Shown here in pieces: positions 6,996 through 15,476 of a DNA stretch of 25,089 nt (positions are counted from its first letter, which is position 1; each line of letters starts with the position of its first letter). The notes below the pieces were generated by a model. That model worked only from the letters and a program-made list of their open reading frames with translations, was not told the DNA's origin and searched no databases. Position numbers and translations under genes: made by a program. Source of the stretch: Candidatus Latescibacterota bacterium (lineage in GTDB: Bacteria > Latescibacterota > UBA2968 > GCA-2709665); NCBI GenBank assembly GCA_012271065.1, contig JAAXHE010000171.1:1-25089 (forward strand), in the 5' to 3' direction.

Positions 6996-7712
6996 GTGTT
7001 GATCGACATCCGTCCATTCGTTAGATTTCCGCCCGATATGGCCTCCGGACAGAACAGGATTCGCGTGGTCTTCGACCGGTTGATGGATGCTTTCGGACCC
7101 CAGGGATGGTGGCCGGCTGAAACCCCGTTCGAAACGATGGTTGGGGCCATATTGACGCAGAATACGGCCTGGACGAACGTGGAACGGGCGATGGGAGCGC
7201 TGAGAGCCGCGGGGGCTCTTAAAGCCCGTACCATGCTGGAAATGCCCGACGCCGAACTGGAATCCCTCATCCGTTCCGCGGGCGCCTTCCGCGTAAAGGC
7301 CAGGCGGCTGAAGGCATTCCTGGCGTACTACGTTGTCAGGTACGATGCGGACGTTTCACGGATGAGGGATGTCCCGACCGGGCGTCTGCGCAAGGAACTG
7401 CTGTCGGTAAACGGAATCGGACCCGAAACCGCGGACTGCATCCTGCTGTATGCGCTCGAAAGGCCGAGTTTCGTGGTGGATGCATATACGCGGCGGGTCT
7501 TCGTGCGTCTGGGACTGCTGGACGCGAGACTCGATTATCACGACATCCAGCGCAGGTTTCAGGCCGCGCTGCCGGCAAGCGCGGCGGTCTACAACGAGTA
7601 TCATGCATTGATCGTAGCGCTGGGCAAGCGCGTCTGCACGCCCGCGCCCAGGTGCGGGGCGTGCGTGCTGAACGCGGTATGCGAGACAGGAGGACAGGAT
7701 GGCCCGGTTTGA
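6996..7712 (+). CDS. HhH-GPD DNA glycosylase of the MagIII-like (endonuclease III-related) type
   Basis: 238 residues from GTG 6996. The start is uncertain: no good ribosome binding site is seen, and ATG 7038 (MASGQNRIRVVF) is an alternative. GPQGWWPAETPFETMVGAILTQNTAW (34-59) is the signature of the endonuclease III-related subfamily that includes Helicobacter MagIII, a 3-methyladenine glycosylase. The HhH is VNGIGPETAD (138-147) and the catalytic Asp is D162 in VVDAYTRRV. The lyase lysine of Nth is replaced by E144, so a monofunctional glycosylase is expected. Four cysteines C214-x5-C220-x2-C223-x5-C229 probably bind [4Fe-4S], which MagIII itself lacks. The 3' end overlaps the next gene by 14 nt. 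The likely role is removal of alkylated bases; the exact substrate is inference. Confidence 0.85.
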   Translation: MLIDIRPFVRFPPDMASGQNRIRVVFDRLMDAFGPQGWWPAETPFETMVGAILTQNTAWTNVERAMGALRAAGALKARTMLEMPDAELESLIRSAGAFRVKARRLKAFLAYYVVRYDADVSRMRDVPTGRLRKELLSVNGIGPETADCILLYALERPSFVVDAYTRRVFVRLGLLDARLDYHDIQRRFQAALPASAAVYNEYHALIVALGKRVCTPAPRCGACVLNAVCETGGQDGPV

Positions 7713-8523
7713 ATTGTGTTTTAATACGAGCACGATACAACCCACACCCGTCGACGGGAAGATCCGCATCGCGGGCGCCGCGGGGTATGAGTCGATCGAG
7801 CTCTGGAACGACGACCTGACGGACTGGGAACAGGGCGGCGGAAAGTTGTCAGAACTCAAACGGATTCTCGATGACCACAATCTCGCGGTGCCGGACGTGG
7901 TCCACCTTTCCGGGTGGATGGATGCGGCCGAGCCGGACTTCGAAACAGCGTTGCTCGATAAAGCCCGGCGGCTGATGGAACAGGGCATGGCCGTCGGCGC
8001 GCCCCGGATCATCGCCGGACCCGCGCGCGGTCGGGTAGACCTCCAACGGGCGGCGGACCGTTATTGCCGACTGATCGAACTGGGTCGGGAAGTGGGATGT
8101 CTGCCCGCCCTCGAATTCCTGGGATTCGTGGACCACGTGAATAACGTGGACGTGTTGATGGAGATCGTTACGCTCGCGGACCATCCGGATACCACGGTCG
8201 TGATGGACGCGTTCCATATCTATCGCGGCGGCGGGCGGGACGAGGATATCCTGAAGGTTCCCGGTTCGAAGGTGGCCATGTTCCACATTGACGATGCGCC
8301 GAAGACAGACCGGAGTCGTGAGACGCTGGCCGACGGGGACCGGGTATATCCGGGCGACGGGATTCTGAACCTGCCGAAGATGCTGGAGTTGCTGGCCTCG
8401 CAGGGGTTCTCCGGGCCGGTGTCGCTCGAATTGTTCAATGAAGACCTCTGGCGCCAGGATCCGGGCGAAGTCGCCCGGGTGGGGGCGGAGAAGGTGAGAC
8501 GGCTGATCGAGTCGGTAGAATGA
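7699..8523 (+). CDS. Sugar phosphate isomerase/epimerase-like TIM-barrel protein (AP endonuclease 2 superfamily)
   Basis: 274 residues from ATG 7699, with AGGAGG 5 nt upstream, overlapping the glycosylase gene by 14 nt. The family metal-site residues can be placed at E139 (ALEFLGF), D170 and H173 (VVMDAFHIYRGG), H196 (AMFHIDDAP) and E244 (SLELFNEDLW). The GDG turn at 219-221 is also typical. This superfamily (Pfam AP_endonuc_2) contains xylose isomerase-like enzymes, inosose dehydratases and hydroxypyruvate isomerases. The metal ligands are complete, so an active isomerase, epimerase or dehydratase is expected; the substrate is unknown. It sits between DNA and tRNA enzymes, so the operon gives no metabolic clue. 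Confidence 0.85.
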   Translation: MARFELCFNTSTIQPTPVDGKIRIAGAAGYESIELWNDDLTDWEQGGGKLSELKRILDDHNLAVPDVVHLSGWMDAAEPDFETALLDKARRLMEQGMAVGAPRIIAGPARGRVDLQRAADRYCRLIELGREVGCLPALEFLGFVDHVNNVDVLMEIVTLADHPDTTVVMDAFHIYRGGGRDEDILKVPGSKVAMFHIDDAPKTDRSRETLADGDRVYPGDGILNLPKMLELLASQGFSGPVSLELFNEDLWRQDPGEVARVGAEKVRRLIESVE

Positions 8524-9524
8524 ATGCGCGGAGCCCCGACATGGTATACGTTGGCGAAACCGCGATCCCCGGATCGACCGTGCTCGCGCCGCTGGCCGGC
8601 GTGACGGACCGGTCCTTCCGTCTGCTGTGTCGTGAGCAGGGCGCGGGTCTGGCCGTGACGGAGATGGTGAGCGCCCGCGGCCTGGCCGACGGTAGCGAGC
8701 GTTCGAGCCGTTACCTGGACTTCGAGGCGGACGAGCATCCGATTTCCGTGCAGATATTCGGGTCCGAACCCGGTGAAATGGCCGAAGGCGCGCGCGTGGC
8801 CGCCGAACGCAATCCGGATCTGCTCGATATCAACTGCGGGTGTCCCGTAAAGAAGATCGTGAACAGGCGCGCGGGCGCGGCCCTGTTGAAGGATCCGTCG
8901 CGTCTGGGCCGGATCGTATCGGCGATGGCGCGGGCGGTGTCCATCCCGGTCACGTTGAAGATCCGCAGCGGATGGGACGATGCGGACAACGCATCCGACG
9001 TCGCGCGCGTGGCGGAAGACATGGGCGCCGCCGCGATCGCCGTGCACGGCCGGACCCGACAGGCCGGATTCACGGGCCGGGCGGACTGGGACGTGATCCG
9101 GGAAGTGTCCGAAGCGGTTTCGATTCCAGTCATCGGCAACGGCGACGTCAGGGACCCGCTGGCCGCGAAGGGCATGATGGAGCAGACAGGATGTGACCTT
9201 GTAATGGTGGGCCGGTGGGCGATTGGCGACCCGTGGCTGTTCGGTCGGATCGAGCATTTCCTGAACACCGGCACGCTGCTGGATGCGCCGACAGCAGGCG
9301 AACGGGTGAGGATGGCCATCCGGCACCTGAGGCTGTCGGTGCAGAACAAGGGGCTGCCCGCCGGGGTCCGTGAAATGAGGAGGCATTTCGCCGCCTACAT
9401 CAAGGGCATCGATGGCGCGGCGGCGTATCGGCGCGCGCTGATGACGGAGGACGACCCGGATGCCGTTGAAGGCATCCTGAACGCGGTACGCAGAAATGCG
9501 GAGGAGGTATCCGGTGACGCCTGA
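8520..9524 (+). CDS. dusB: tRNA-dihydrouridine synthase (DusB type)
   Basis: 334 residues; ATG 8520 overlaps the previous TGA in an ATGA junction, implying coupled translation. The FMN-binding TIM barrel shows VLAPLAGVTDRSFR (21-34), TEMVSARGL (47-55), the active-site loop DINCGCPVKKIV with catalytic Cys C108, LKIRSGWDD (146-154), VHGRTR (175-180), GNGDV (206-210) and MVGRWAIGDPWLF (229-241). The C-terminal helical domain (about 245-330) is the tRNA-recognition part. It reduces uridine to dihydrouridine in the tRNA D-loop using NADPH. The length and the NxGCP(V/A)KK motif fit the DusB/Dus1-like bacterial group. Its 3' end overlaps larB by 11 nt. Confidence 0.95.
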   Translation: MNARSPDMVYVGETAIPGSTVLAPLAGVTDRSFRLLCREQGAGLAVTEMVSARGLADGSERSSRYLDFEADEHPISVQIFGSEPGEMAEGARVAAERNPDLLDINCGCPVKKIVNRRAGAALLKDPSRLGRIVSAMARAVSIPVTLKIRSGWDDADNASDVARVAEDMGAAAIAVHGRTRQAGFTGRADWDVIREVSEAVSIPVIGNGDVRDPLAAKGMMEQTGCDLVMVGRWAIGDPWLFGRIEHFLNTGTLLDAPTAGERVRMAIRHLRLSVQNKGLPAGVREMRRHFAAYIKGIDGAAAYRRALMTEDDPDAVEGILNAVRRNAEEVSGDA

Positions 9525-10290
9525 ACAGATCCGGAACGTGCTCGAGGCCGTCCGCGAGAACGAACTGGACGTCGACAGCGCGATGGATCAGTTGAAGAAG
9601 CTCCCGTTTGAAGACCTGGGATTCGCGCACGTGGACCATCACCGGGCAATGCGGCAGGGGTTCCCCGAGGTGATTTTCTGCCAGGGCAAGACCGCCGAAC
9701 AGGTGGCGGAAATCGCACGTCGGATTTCGGACTCGGGATCCACGCTGCTGGCGACCCGGGCCGACCGCGCCCACGCGGACGCCGTTGTCTCCGCGCTGCC
9801 GGCGGTTGACTACAACCCGGTAGCGCGGACATTGCTGTTGCGCGGCGACGATCCGGGCAAGGTCGCGACGGCGGGCGAGGTCCTCGTCATTTCCGCGGGA
9901 ACGTCCGATTTGCCGGTTGCGGAAGAGGCGGTTGTGACGGCCGATGCCATGGGCAGCCGCGTGAGGAAGCTGTTCGACGTGGGCGTTGCGGGGATTCACC
10001 GGTTGTTCGCTTATAAGGAACAAATCGACCGGGCGGCGGCGATCGTGGTGGTGGCGGGAATGGAAGGCGCCCTGCCTTCGGTCGTGGGGGGCCTGGTGGA
10101 AGTACCCGTGATTGCGGTGCCGACAAGCGTGGGCTATGGCGCCAGTTTCGGTGGGCTGGCCGCGCTGCTCGGGACGTTGAATTCCTGTGCGCCCGGTGTG
10201 GCGGTGGTGAATATCGACAATGGATTCGGCGCGGGTTTTTTCGCGGGTCTCGTCACGCGCGCGCAGGACCGTGGAGGGGAAGGATCGTAG
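9514..10290 (+). CDS. larB: LarB, nickel-pincer nucleotide cofactor biosynthesis (NaAD carboxylase/hydrolase)
   Basis: 258 residues. GTG 9514 is chosen because GAGGAGG (9501-9507) lies 6 nt upstream; a longer frame from ATG 9496 would place that site inside the gene. DHHRAMRQGFPEVIFCQGKT (41-60) is the LarB N-terminal signature. The PurE-like C-terminal domain shows SAGTSDLPVA (127-136), VAGMEGALPSVVGGL (180-194), PTSVGYGASF (203-212) and NSCAPGVAVVNIDNGFGAG (223-241). LarB carboxylates the pyridinium ring of nicotinic acid adenine dinucleotide and cleaves the phosphoanhydride in the first step toward the nickel cofactor of lactate racemase-type enzymes. LarC, LarE and LarA are not in the window. 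It is last in a four-gene overlapping operon and ends 3 bp from the convergent symporter gene. Confidence 0.93.
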   Translation: MTPEQIRNVLEAVRENELDVDSAMDQLKKLPFEDLGFAHVDHHRAMRQGFPEVIFCQGKTAEQVAEIARRISDSGSTLLATRADRAHADAVVSALPAVDYNPVARTLLLRGDDPGKVATAGEVLVISAGTSDLPVAEEAVVTADAMGSRVRKLFDVGVAGIHRLFAYKEQIDRAAAIVVVAGMEGALPSVVGGLVEVPVIAVPTSVGYGASFGGLAALLGTLNSCAPGVAVVNIDNGFGAGFFAGLVTRAQDRGGEGS

Positions 10291-10293
10291 CGG

Positions 10294-11748
10294 CTACCCG
10301 CGTCCCAGCCCGAGGCGGTTCTCGAGGGAAACGGGGCGTCCCGTGGTATCCGCAAGCGGGCGCGCCGGAACGGAGCCCTTCGTTTTCATGCTGACAACCG
10401 CCAGACAGACCAGCGCAACCGGTACGGCCATCAGGTCTGCCGGCATGTCCGGCGTCAGGTAGATGAAGCAGATCCAGGCAACGAAGCCCGATACCATGGC
10501 CGCGAGCGCGCCGGGGAGATTGGCCCGGGGCCACCAGATTCCGGCGGTGAGCGGCACGAAGAGGGTGGCCAGGAGGATCGACCACGAATTCACCATCAGC
10601 GTATAGACGGTATTGTGCGCCAGGGCGAGGTAGAGGGCAATCAGACCGAGAATCGGAACGCTGATACGGCAGATCCTGAGAATGGCACGTTCGTCGGCGT
10701 CCGGTCGAACGTAGCGGGCCAGATCCCAGCCGATGACGCTGGCAGGGGCGAGCAGCGCGCTGTCCGCACTGCTCATCAGGGCGGATACGAGCGCGCCCAG
10801 GAATACCGCCATCGCCAAGGGCGAGAGGTATTTCATGCCCAGCCGCATCATGATCATATCCGGATCGGCGAGGTCGGGAAAGATGAGGGTCCCGGCGATG
10901 CCGAGAAAGACCGGCAGCAGCCCCACCGTGAGATAGAGCGCCCCGGCAAGGTAGGCGCTGTTCTGTGCAACCGTCTCGCTCCTGCTCGAAAGGCTGCGCT
11001 GAATGAGATCCTGCCCCGCGAGATTTCCGAGTCCGATGACCAGCCAGTCCCTGGCGTAGGCGAACCAGCCGGGCGCGCCGGCGTCCCGGGGATAGAGGTA
11101 AAACCGGTCTTCGGGGATGCGCGCGCTGATTGCCGACCATCCTCCCATATCGTTCAGCAGCAGCGGCGTGATGACCAGGAGCCCCACCGTCAATACGGCA
11201 ACCTGGATGAAGTCCGTCAGCGTGACGGCCCACATGCCTCCCGCGGTCGTGTAAACGAGGACGATCGCGGCGCCGATACAGATACCCAGGGTGGGGTCGA
11301 GTCCGGTGAGCGATTGGATGACCCGCCCGAAAGCGACCATGAGGGACGCCACCCATCCCAGGTACGCCGGGATGGTACACAGCGCGGCTACCGCGCCCGC
11401 TGAGGGCCCGAAGCGGCTTTCGAAAAAGCCCGCGATGGTCGTGAGGCCCATCCGCCGCATGACTCTCACGTAGAAGAGCCCCGCGAGGAAGAGACAGAGG
11501 GCCGCGCCGAACGGATCGGCGATAACGCCCAGGAAACCCTTCTTGTAGGCCTCGCTTGCAGCGCCGATGACGATCCCGCCCCCGAACCACGTGGCCGCCA
11601 GGGTCCCGGTGGCCAGCAAGACGCCCAGCCTCCTTCCTGCGACGATGAAGTCCGCGGAGCCTTTGATCCGGCGCCCGGCGTACAGCCCGACCCCCAGGGT
11701 TATCAGGATGTAGACCGAAAGACCGAGAATGATTGGAAGGTTGGGCAT
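10294..11748 (-). CDS. Sodium:solute symporter (SSS family)
   Basis: 484 residues, about 13 predicted membrane helices beginning at PIILGLSVYILITLGVGLYAG. SSS hallmarks are YTTAGGMWAVTLTDFIQ (166-182), GQDLIQRSLSSRS (245-257) and the TM8 segment SALMSSADSALL (322-333), whose Ser residues lie where the Na2 sodium ligands are found. It is an inner-membrane sodium-coupled importer; candidate substrates in the family include sugars, amino acids, carboxylates and sialic acid, and the sequence alone does not decide. Ribosome binding site is weak. It lies 59 bp downstream of the P1-family peptidase on the same strand, so uptake of an amino acid or small product released by that enzyme is possible, which is inference. 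Convergent with larB, with no visible terminator between them. Confidence 0.92.
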   Translation of the reverse strand: MPNLPIILGLSVYILITLGVGLYAGRRIKGSADFIVAGRRLGVLLATGTLAATWFGGGIVIGAASEAYKKGFLGVIADPFGAALCLFLAGLFYVRVMRRMGLTTIAGFFESRFGPSAGAVAALCTIPAYLGWVASLMVAFGRVIQSLTGLDPTLGICIGAAIVLVYTTAGGMWAVTLTDFIQVAVLTVGLLVITPLLLNDMGGWSAISARIPEDRFYLYPRDAGAPGWFAYARDWLVIGLGNLAGQDLIQRSLSSRSETVAQNSAYLAGALYLTVGLLPVFLGIAGTLIFPDLADPDMIMMRLGMKYLSPLAMAVFLGALVSALMSSADSALLAPASVIGWDLARYVRPDADERAILRICRISVPILGLIALYLALAHNTVYTLMVNSWSILLATLFVPLTAGIWWPRANLPGALAAMVSGFVAWICFIYLTPDMPADLMAVPVALVCLAVVSMKTKGSVPARPLADTTGRPVSLENRLGLGRG

Positions 11749-11807
11749 GGCGAAAGGCGGAATCCGGTTTCAGTAGACTGCTTTAAGGATCCGGTGAGGA
11801 TCCCGGT

Positions 11808-12959
11808 TTATTCGATTCGGTTGTGCTGTTTCATAATATCGACGAGTCGATCCAGCGGGAGGCCGGGCATCTTCCTGCCGTCCCGCCCGGTCATGGTGTC
11901 CGCGGCGCAAAGCGCGTTGACGATGGCTTCTTCCGTCGCCTCGACCGTGGCCTGCAGGAGCGGGTTGAGGCGGTGGTCGCGCAGGGTGTGAACCGAATCC
12001 ACAGTCGCCGCATCCCGCGGGATGCGGCGGGCGGTGGAGAATGCGAGGGCCAGGTCGCCGCTGCTGGTTCTCGAGAAGGTGCCGGTGCGGCCCACGCCCA
12101 GAGCGGACCGTTTACAGAGCCGCCGAAGCTGGATGGGGATCAGCGGTGCATCAGTGGCGATGATGATCACGATCGAGCCGTCGCGGGTCGGGGGACGCGC
12201 TTTCGTCGGCAGGTGTCGTCCGACGGGAACGCCGTCGATGACCAGATTCGGACGGCGGCCGCAGTTTGCCACGACGAGTACGCCCAGGGTATAGCCTCCC
12301 TGGGCTTCGTTGAGTACTCGCGATGCGGTTCCGATGCCCGCCTTGAAGCCGTAGGCGCGCATGCCGGTACCGGCGCCAACCGAGCCTTCGGCAACCCGAC
12401 CGCCTGCCGCGGATTCAATTGACTGTATGACATGAGCCTCTCTTACGTGGCGGCCCGCGATGTCGTTCAGGCCGCCGTCGTAACATTCGGCCACTACGGG
12501 AAGGGGCACGCGCCCCGGGTTCTGCTGAAGCATGTAGGCAACGACCCCGCTGTACCCTTCGCCGACGCTCAGGGTGTTCGTGATGATCACGGGAACCTCG
12601 AGCAGACCCCGCTCGTTGATCCACTCCATTCCGGTCATTTCGCCGTTGCCGTTGAGCGCTTCCGCCGCCGCGAAGACCTGGTTCAGATAGACGTCGTCGG
12701 GCCGGGGCGCCACCGCGGTGACACCGGTGCGCACGGGACCCTTTCCGACAACCAGTTTCCCCTCGCCGCTGATCAGGGTGACGTGCCCGACCCCGACGCC
12801 GGAGACGTCGGTGATGGCGTTTCGAGGGCCGGGCGCGAGCGTACCGATAAGGATGCCGAGATCCCGTGCGCGGGGGCGTTGGGCGCCGGCGGCGCCCGCG
12901 CAGAGCGCGAGACTGAGAAGCGATAATGCCCATCGGCGGATTTTCGGACGAGTACTCAT
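11808..12959 (-). CDS. Exported P1-family (DmpA/BapA-type) aminopeptidase
   Basis: 383 residues with an N-terminal signal peptide (basic MSTRPKIRR, hydrophobic WALSLLSLALCAGA, cleavage probably after AGA near 26), so it acts outside the cytoplasm. The P1 core follows: NAITDVSGVGVGHVTL (47-62), VRTGVTAVAPRP (76-87), ALNGNGEMTGMEWINERGLLE (101-121), EGSVGAGTGMRAYGFKAGIGTASR (191-214) and DGSIVIIIATDAPLIPIQL. In DmpA and BapA the precursor self-cleaves at a Gly-Ser bond in the last motif and the new N-terminal Ser is the nucleophile; here this is G261-S262. Members release N-terminal D- or L-amino acids or beta-amino acids. The symporter gene follows in the same orientation. It is complete, with every key motif present. 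Confidence 0.92.
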   Translation of the reverse strand: MSTRPKIRRWALSLLSLALCAGAAGAQRPRARDLGILIGTLAPGPRNAITDVSGVGVGHVTLISGEGKLVVGKGPVRTGVTAVAPRPDDVYLNQVFAAAEALNGNGEMTGMEWINERGLLEVPVIITNTLSVGEGYSGVVAYMLQQNPGRVPLPVVAECYDGGLNDIAGRHVREAHVIQSIESAAGGRVAEGSVGAGTGMRAYGFKAGIGTASRVLNEAQGGYTLGVLVVANCGRRPNLVIDGVPVGRHLPTKARPPTRDGSIVIIIATDAPLIPIQLRRLCKRSALGVGRTGTFSRTSSGDLALAFSTARRIPRDAATVDSVHTLRDHRLNPLLQATVEATEEAIVNALCAADTMTGRDGRKMPGLPLDRLVDIMKQHNRIE

Positions 12960-13089
12960 AACGCGTAAAACGGGATTCCTGCTGTCGACAGACGGGTTTC
13001 ACTGAAGCGTCAGGATGTCTCAAACGCACGGAAAGCCCGGCCCGCAGTTTTTCCTCACACGCGGATCGAGCCGGTTGATGATTCGCCTC

Positions 13090-14355
13090 CTACCTCAAGC
13101 GAAGTCCGCATCTGGAAAAGAGCCCTTCTTTCAAAGAACCCGCCTGACGCGCCCGGTGGGTTCTGCCCTTCCAGACGAAACTTCCGAACGATCCGAACAG
13201 CCCCACCAGAGTCGTATAAGGCATCTGCAAGAGCTCCCACACCGGCAGCACCGGGAGCAGGTCGGTCCGGCCGAACAGTCGGGCGCCCGTCCATACCACC
13301 GCCAGATCCGCCAGCGTTTTGCCCGCCAGACACGACAGGGGCAGGCCGAAGGCGTTTTTGCCGATTCCCAGGATAATTCCAGCCGGAATGAGGAGGTTGA
13401 GCAGAAATACGTTCGCCAGATAGACGAAGAAGAGAGGGTTGAGCGCCGCCATGTTTCGGGCGTTCGATGCCCATCGGCGCCGCTGGGTCCAGAAGCCGGC
13501 CATGGATTCCGCCCGCCGGGTGCTGACATAGGTGCGGGGATGGTCTGCAAATGCGATCTTCGCGCCGGCCCGTCGGAACAACTGAAGCAGGAGAACGTCG
13601 TCGCCGGAAGGGCAACGGGCGACCCTTTCAAAGCCGTCGACCCTTTCGAAGAACGCCTTCCGATAGGCGAGATTCTGCCCGGATGCAGCCAGCGGCATCC
13701 CGAGGTTGGCCGCGCCGGCCGAAGCGCACATGAGCGCGAGAAAGTCGAAGGCCTGGATGCGTTCCACGGGCGTGAGCCGGTCTCCGGCGGCTTTTACCTG
13801 TGAGAATCCGATGACGACGTCCGCGCCGGCTTCGAGTTGGGATACCATTCCCGATACCCATGTGGCCGGGACGGAGCAATCCGCGTCAGTAGTCAGAATG
13901 ATGGGCCCGCGCGCCGCCCGGATGCCTTCGGAAAGGGGCCGTTTCTTTGCGGCCATGTGTCGAAAGGCGTCGGAGACTTCAATGCATTGGATGTGTGGAA
14001 ATTCGACGGCATAACGGGCCACGATTTGCGCCGTCTCGTCCGTCGAACCGTCGTCGACAACCAGGACTTCGTACCGGTCAGCGGGATAGCTCTGGCCGGC
14101 CAGGCCCTTAAGGCAATCGCCGATGTACCCGGCTTCGTTTCTGGCCGCGATGACGATCGATACGAACGGAGAGGCGTGGGCATCGGCGCGCCGTTTCCTT
14201 CGCCGCAGGCCGACCAGAAACGCAAGTGCGGCGCCGAGGTAGATTGCCGTCGATATCAACAGGAACGCATTGATCGGAATGGTCGACACGGGTATCCGGG
14301 GTTGGCGGCGGGTTGTATTTGGTAGAGGGTCAGTGACGACGGGAAATGACGACAA
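13090..14355 (-). CDS. Membrane GT2-family glycosyltransferase
   Basis: Up to 421 residues from TTG 14355; GTG 14289 (VSTIPINAF) directly before the first membrane helix is an alternative start, and no strong ribosome binding site decides. A helix (27-50) precedes the GT-A domain: VSIVIAARNEA (65-75), VVDDGSTDETA (99-109), TTDADC (155-160), SGDD (250-253) and Q291-R-R-R-W295, the QxxRW motif of processive or membrane-bound GT2 enzymes. C-terminal helices start near 306. The enzyme should transfer a sugar from a nucleotide sugar at the inner membrane. It is the last gene of the minus-strand operon, 61 bp after the radical SAM gene, and is a paralogue of the 366-residue GT2 upstream (shared DADC, GDD and xCSG/ASGxNLAYR segments). 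Confidence 0.9.
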   Translation of the reverse strand: MSSFPVVTDPLPNTTRRQPRIPVSTIPINAFLLISTAIYLGAALAFLVGLRRRKRRADAHASPFVSIVIAARNEAGYIGDCLKGLAGQSYPADRYEVLVVDDGSTDETAQIVARYAVEFPHIQCIEVSDAFRHMAAKKRPLSEGIRAARGPIILTTDADCSVPATWVSGMVSQLEAGADVVIGFSQVKAAGDRLTPVERIQAFDFLALMCASAGAANLGMPLAASGQNLAYRKAFFERVDGFERVARCPSGDDVLLLQLFRRAGAKIAFADHPRTYVSTRRAESMAGFWTQRRRWASNARNMAALNPLFFVYLANVFLLNLLIPAGIILGIGKNAFGLPLSCLAGKTLADLAVVWTGARLFGRTDLLPVLPVWELLQMPYTTLVGLFGSFGSFVWKGRTHRARQAGSLKEGLFSRCGLRLR

Positions 14356-14415
14356 TCGGCGGTCTGTGGCGACCCCCCATCGTTACGTCACTCGATTTCG
14401 GCAGGATGCCTGGAT

Positions 14416-15474
14416 TCAGTGTTTTACCTCTTCGATGTCGTAGAACATGCCCTTGATGCCCTCGGAACAGTTATTGCAGATGGGTACAGTGGACCGGTCC
14501 TTGAGGATGGCATTTCTGAAGTCGGTATATGCCTCACCGGACCAGACGCTGTCGAAGTCCGGGTCTTCGAGCGCGTTGCCCAGACCATAGTGTACGTCTT
14601 TATCGAAGCAGCAAGGTGAAACGGCCCCGTCCCAGTTCACCACAGTACTGAACCAGAGATGCCTGCAGGCATTGGTGATCTTGCCGTTCATCGTAAGATT
14701 GTCCGCGTCGTAGCGGTAGCGGCTGTAGGATTCGTCTTCGGGAAGGTACTGTTCCGCTTCGGTATCGGTATACACCTGGGCCGTCTTCAGCGAGAGCCGG
14801 TCCACGCCCAGTTCGCGTGCGAGGTTCCTGGCGGCTTCGATTTCGGACTCGTTGTGCTTGAAGATGATGAACTGCAGGTGGATGACGGGATTGTCCGCGT
14901 TCAGTGCCTTCTTGGCCGTACTCAGAAAGCGAATCCCGTCCAGAACCCTGTCGAAGTTGCCTCCGACGCGATATTTGACATAGGATTCCGGTGTCACGCC
15001 GTCCAGGGAGACCACGATTTCATCGAGACCGGAAGTGACGATATCCTCGGCGTCGCTTCGGCTTCGGATGTAGTGGACGTTGGTGCTGGTGATGGTGGGT
15101 ACGTTGTGTGCTTTCGCCAGACGGACCATGTCGGTCAGACGCTTGTTGATGAAGGGTTCGCCCTGGTTCCAGAGCATCAGCAGCAGGAGGTCCTTCGCCT
15201 GTTCCTCGAAAATCCGCTTGAAGGCTTCGTATTCCATCATGCCTCTGGGCCGCGTCAGTCCGCCGTTGCCGGATGGGCAGAGGGGGCATTTGAGATTGCA
15301 GAGGTTCGTCGGCTCCATCATCAGGACGAAGGGGCGGCCCATGCGGATATCCCGTCCGGCCAACCGCGACAGGCCGTAGGAGAAAACCACCTTGGCGGCA
15401 TTCCAGGCGCGCCGGGCCGTCAGCGTCCGATGGTAGCGCGCAACGGTCCTGGGCAACAGTCTGAGTGAGAGCAT
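14416..15474 (-). CDS. Radical SAM/SPASM-domain protein
   Basis: 352 residues from ATG 15474, two bases after the stop of the GT2 gene. The N-terminus has a basic leader (LSLRLLPRTVARYHRTLTARR). The radical SAM cluster motif C59-x3-C63-x2-C66 is in EPTNLCNLKCPLCP, followed by LWNQGEPF (GEP motif for SAM binding) and a (beta/alpha)6 barrel including VVSLDGVTPESYVKYR. The C-terminal region carries ACRHLWFSTVVNWDGAVSPCCFD and a final C-NN-C pair, the arrangement of SPASM/twitch domains that hold auxiliary [4Fe-4S] clusters. Such proteins modify peptides, sugars or cyclitols. Between two glycosyltransferases, a role in modifying a glycan, lipid-linked sugar or peptide is plausible, but no peptide substrate gene is seen. 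Confidence 0.9.
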   Translation of the reverse strand: MLSLRLLPRTVARYHRTLTARRAWNAAKVVFSYGLSRLAGRDIRMGRPFVLMMEPTNLCNLKCPLCPSGNGGLTRPRGMMEYEAFKRIFEEQAKDLLLLMLWNQGEPFINKRLTDMVRLAKAHNVPTITSTNVHYIRSRSDAEDIVTSGLDEIVVSLDGVTPESYVKYRVGGNFDRVLDGIRFLSTAKKALNADNPVIHLQFIIFKHNESEIEAARNLARELGVDRLSLKTAQVYTDTEAEQYLPEDESYSRYRYDADNLTMNGKITNACRHLWFSTVVNWDGAVSPCCFDKDVHYGLGNALEDPDFDSVWSGEAYTDFRNAILKDRSTVPICNNCSEGIKGMFYDIEEVKH

Positions 15475-15476
15475 GT

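Noticed and set aside
8220..9386. 388-codon open frame antisense to the isomerase-like and dus genes
   Set aside because: A mirror of two well-supported genes with intact active-site motifs; no signal for independent translation.
10253..11590. 445-codon open frame overlapping the symporter on the same strand
   Set aside because: The alternative frame is Arg/Gly/Pro-rich without domains, whereas the other frame is a full SSS transporter.
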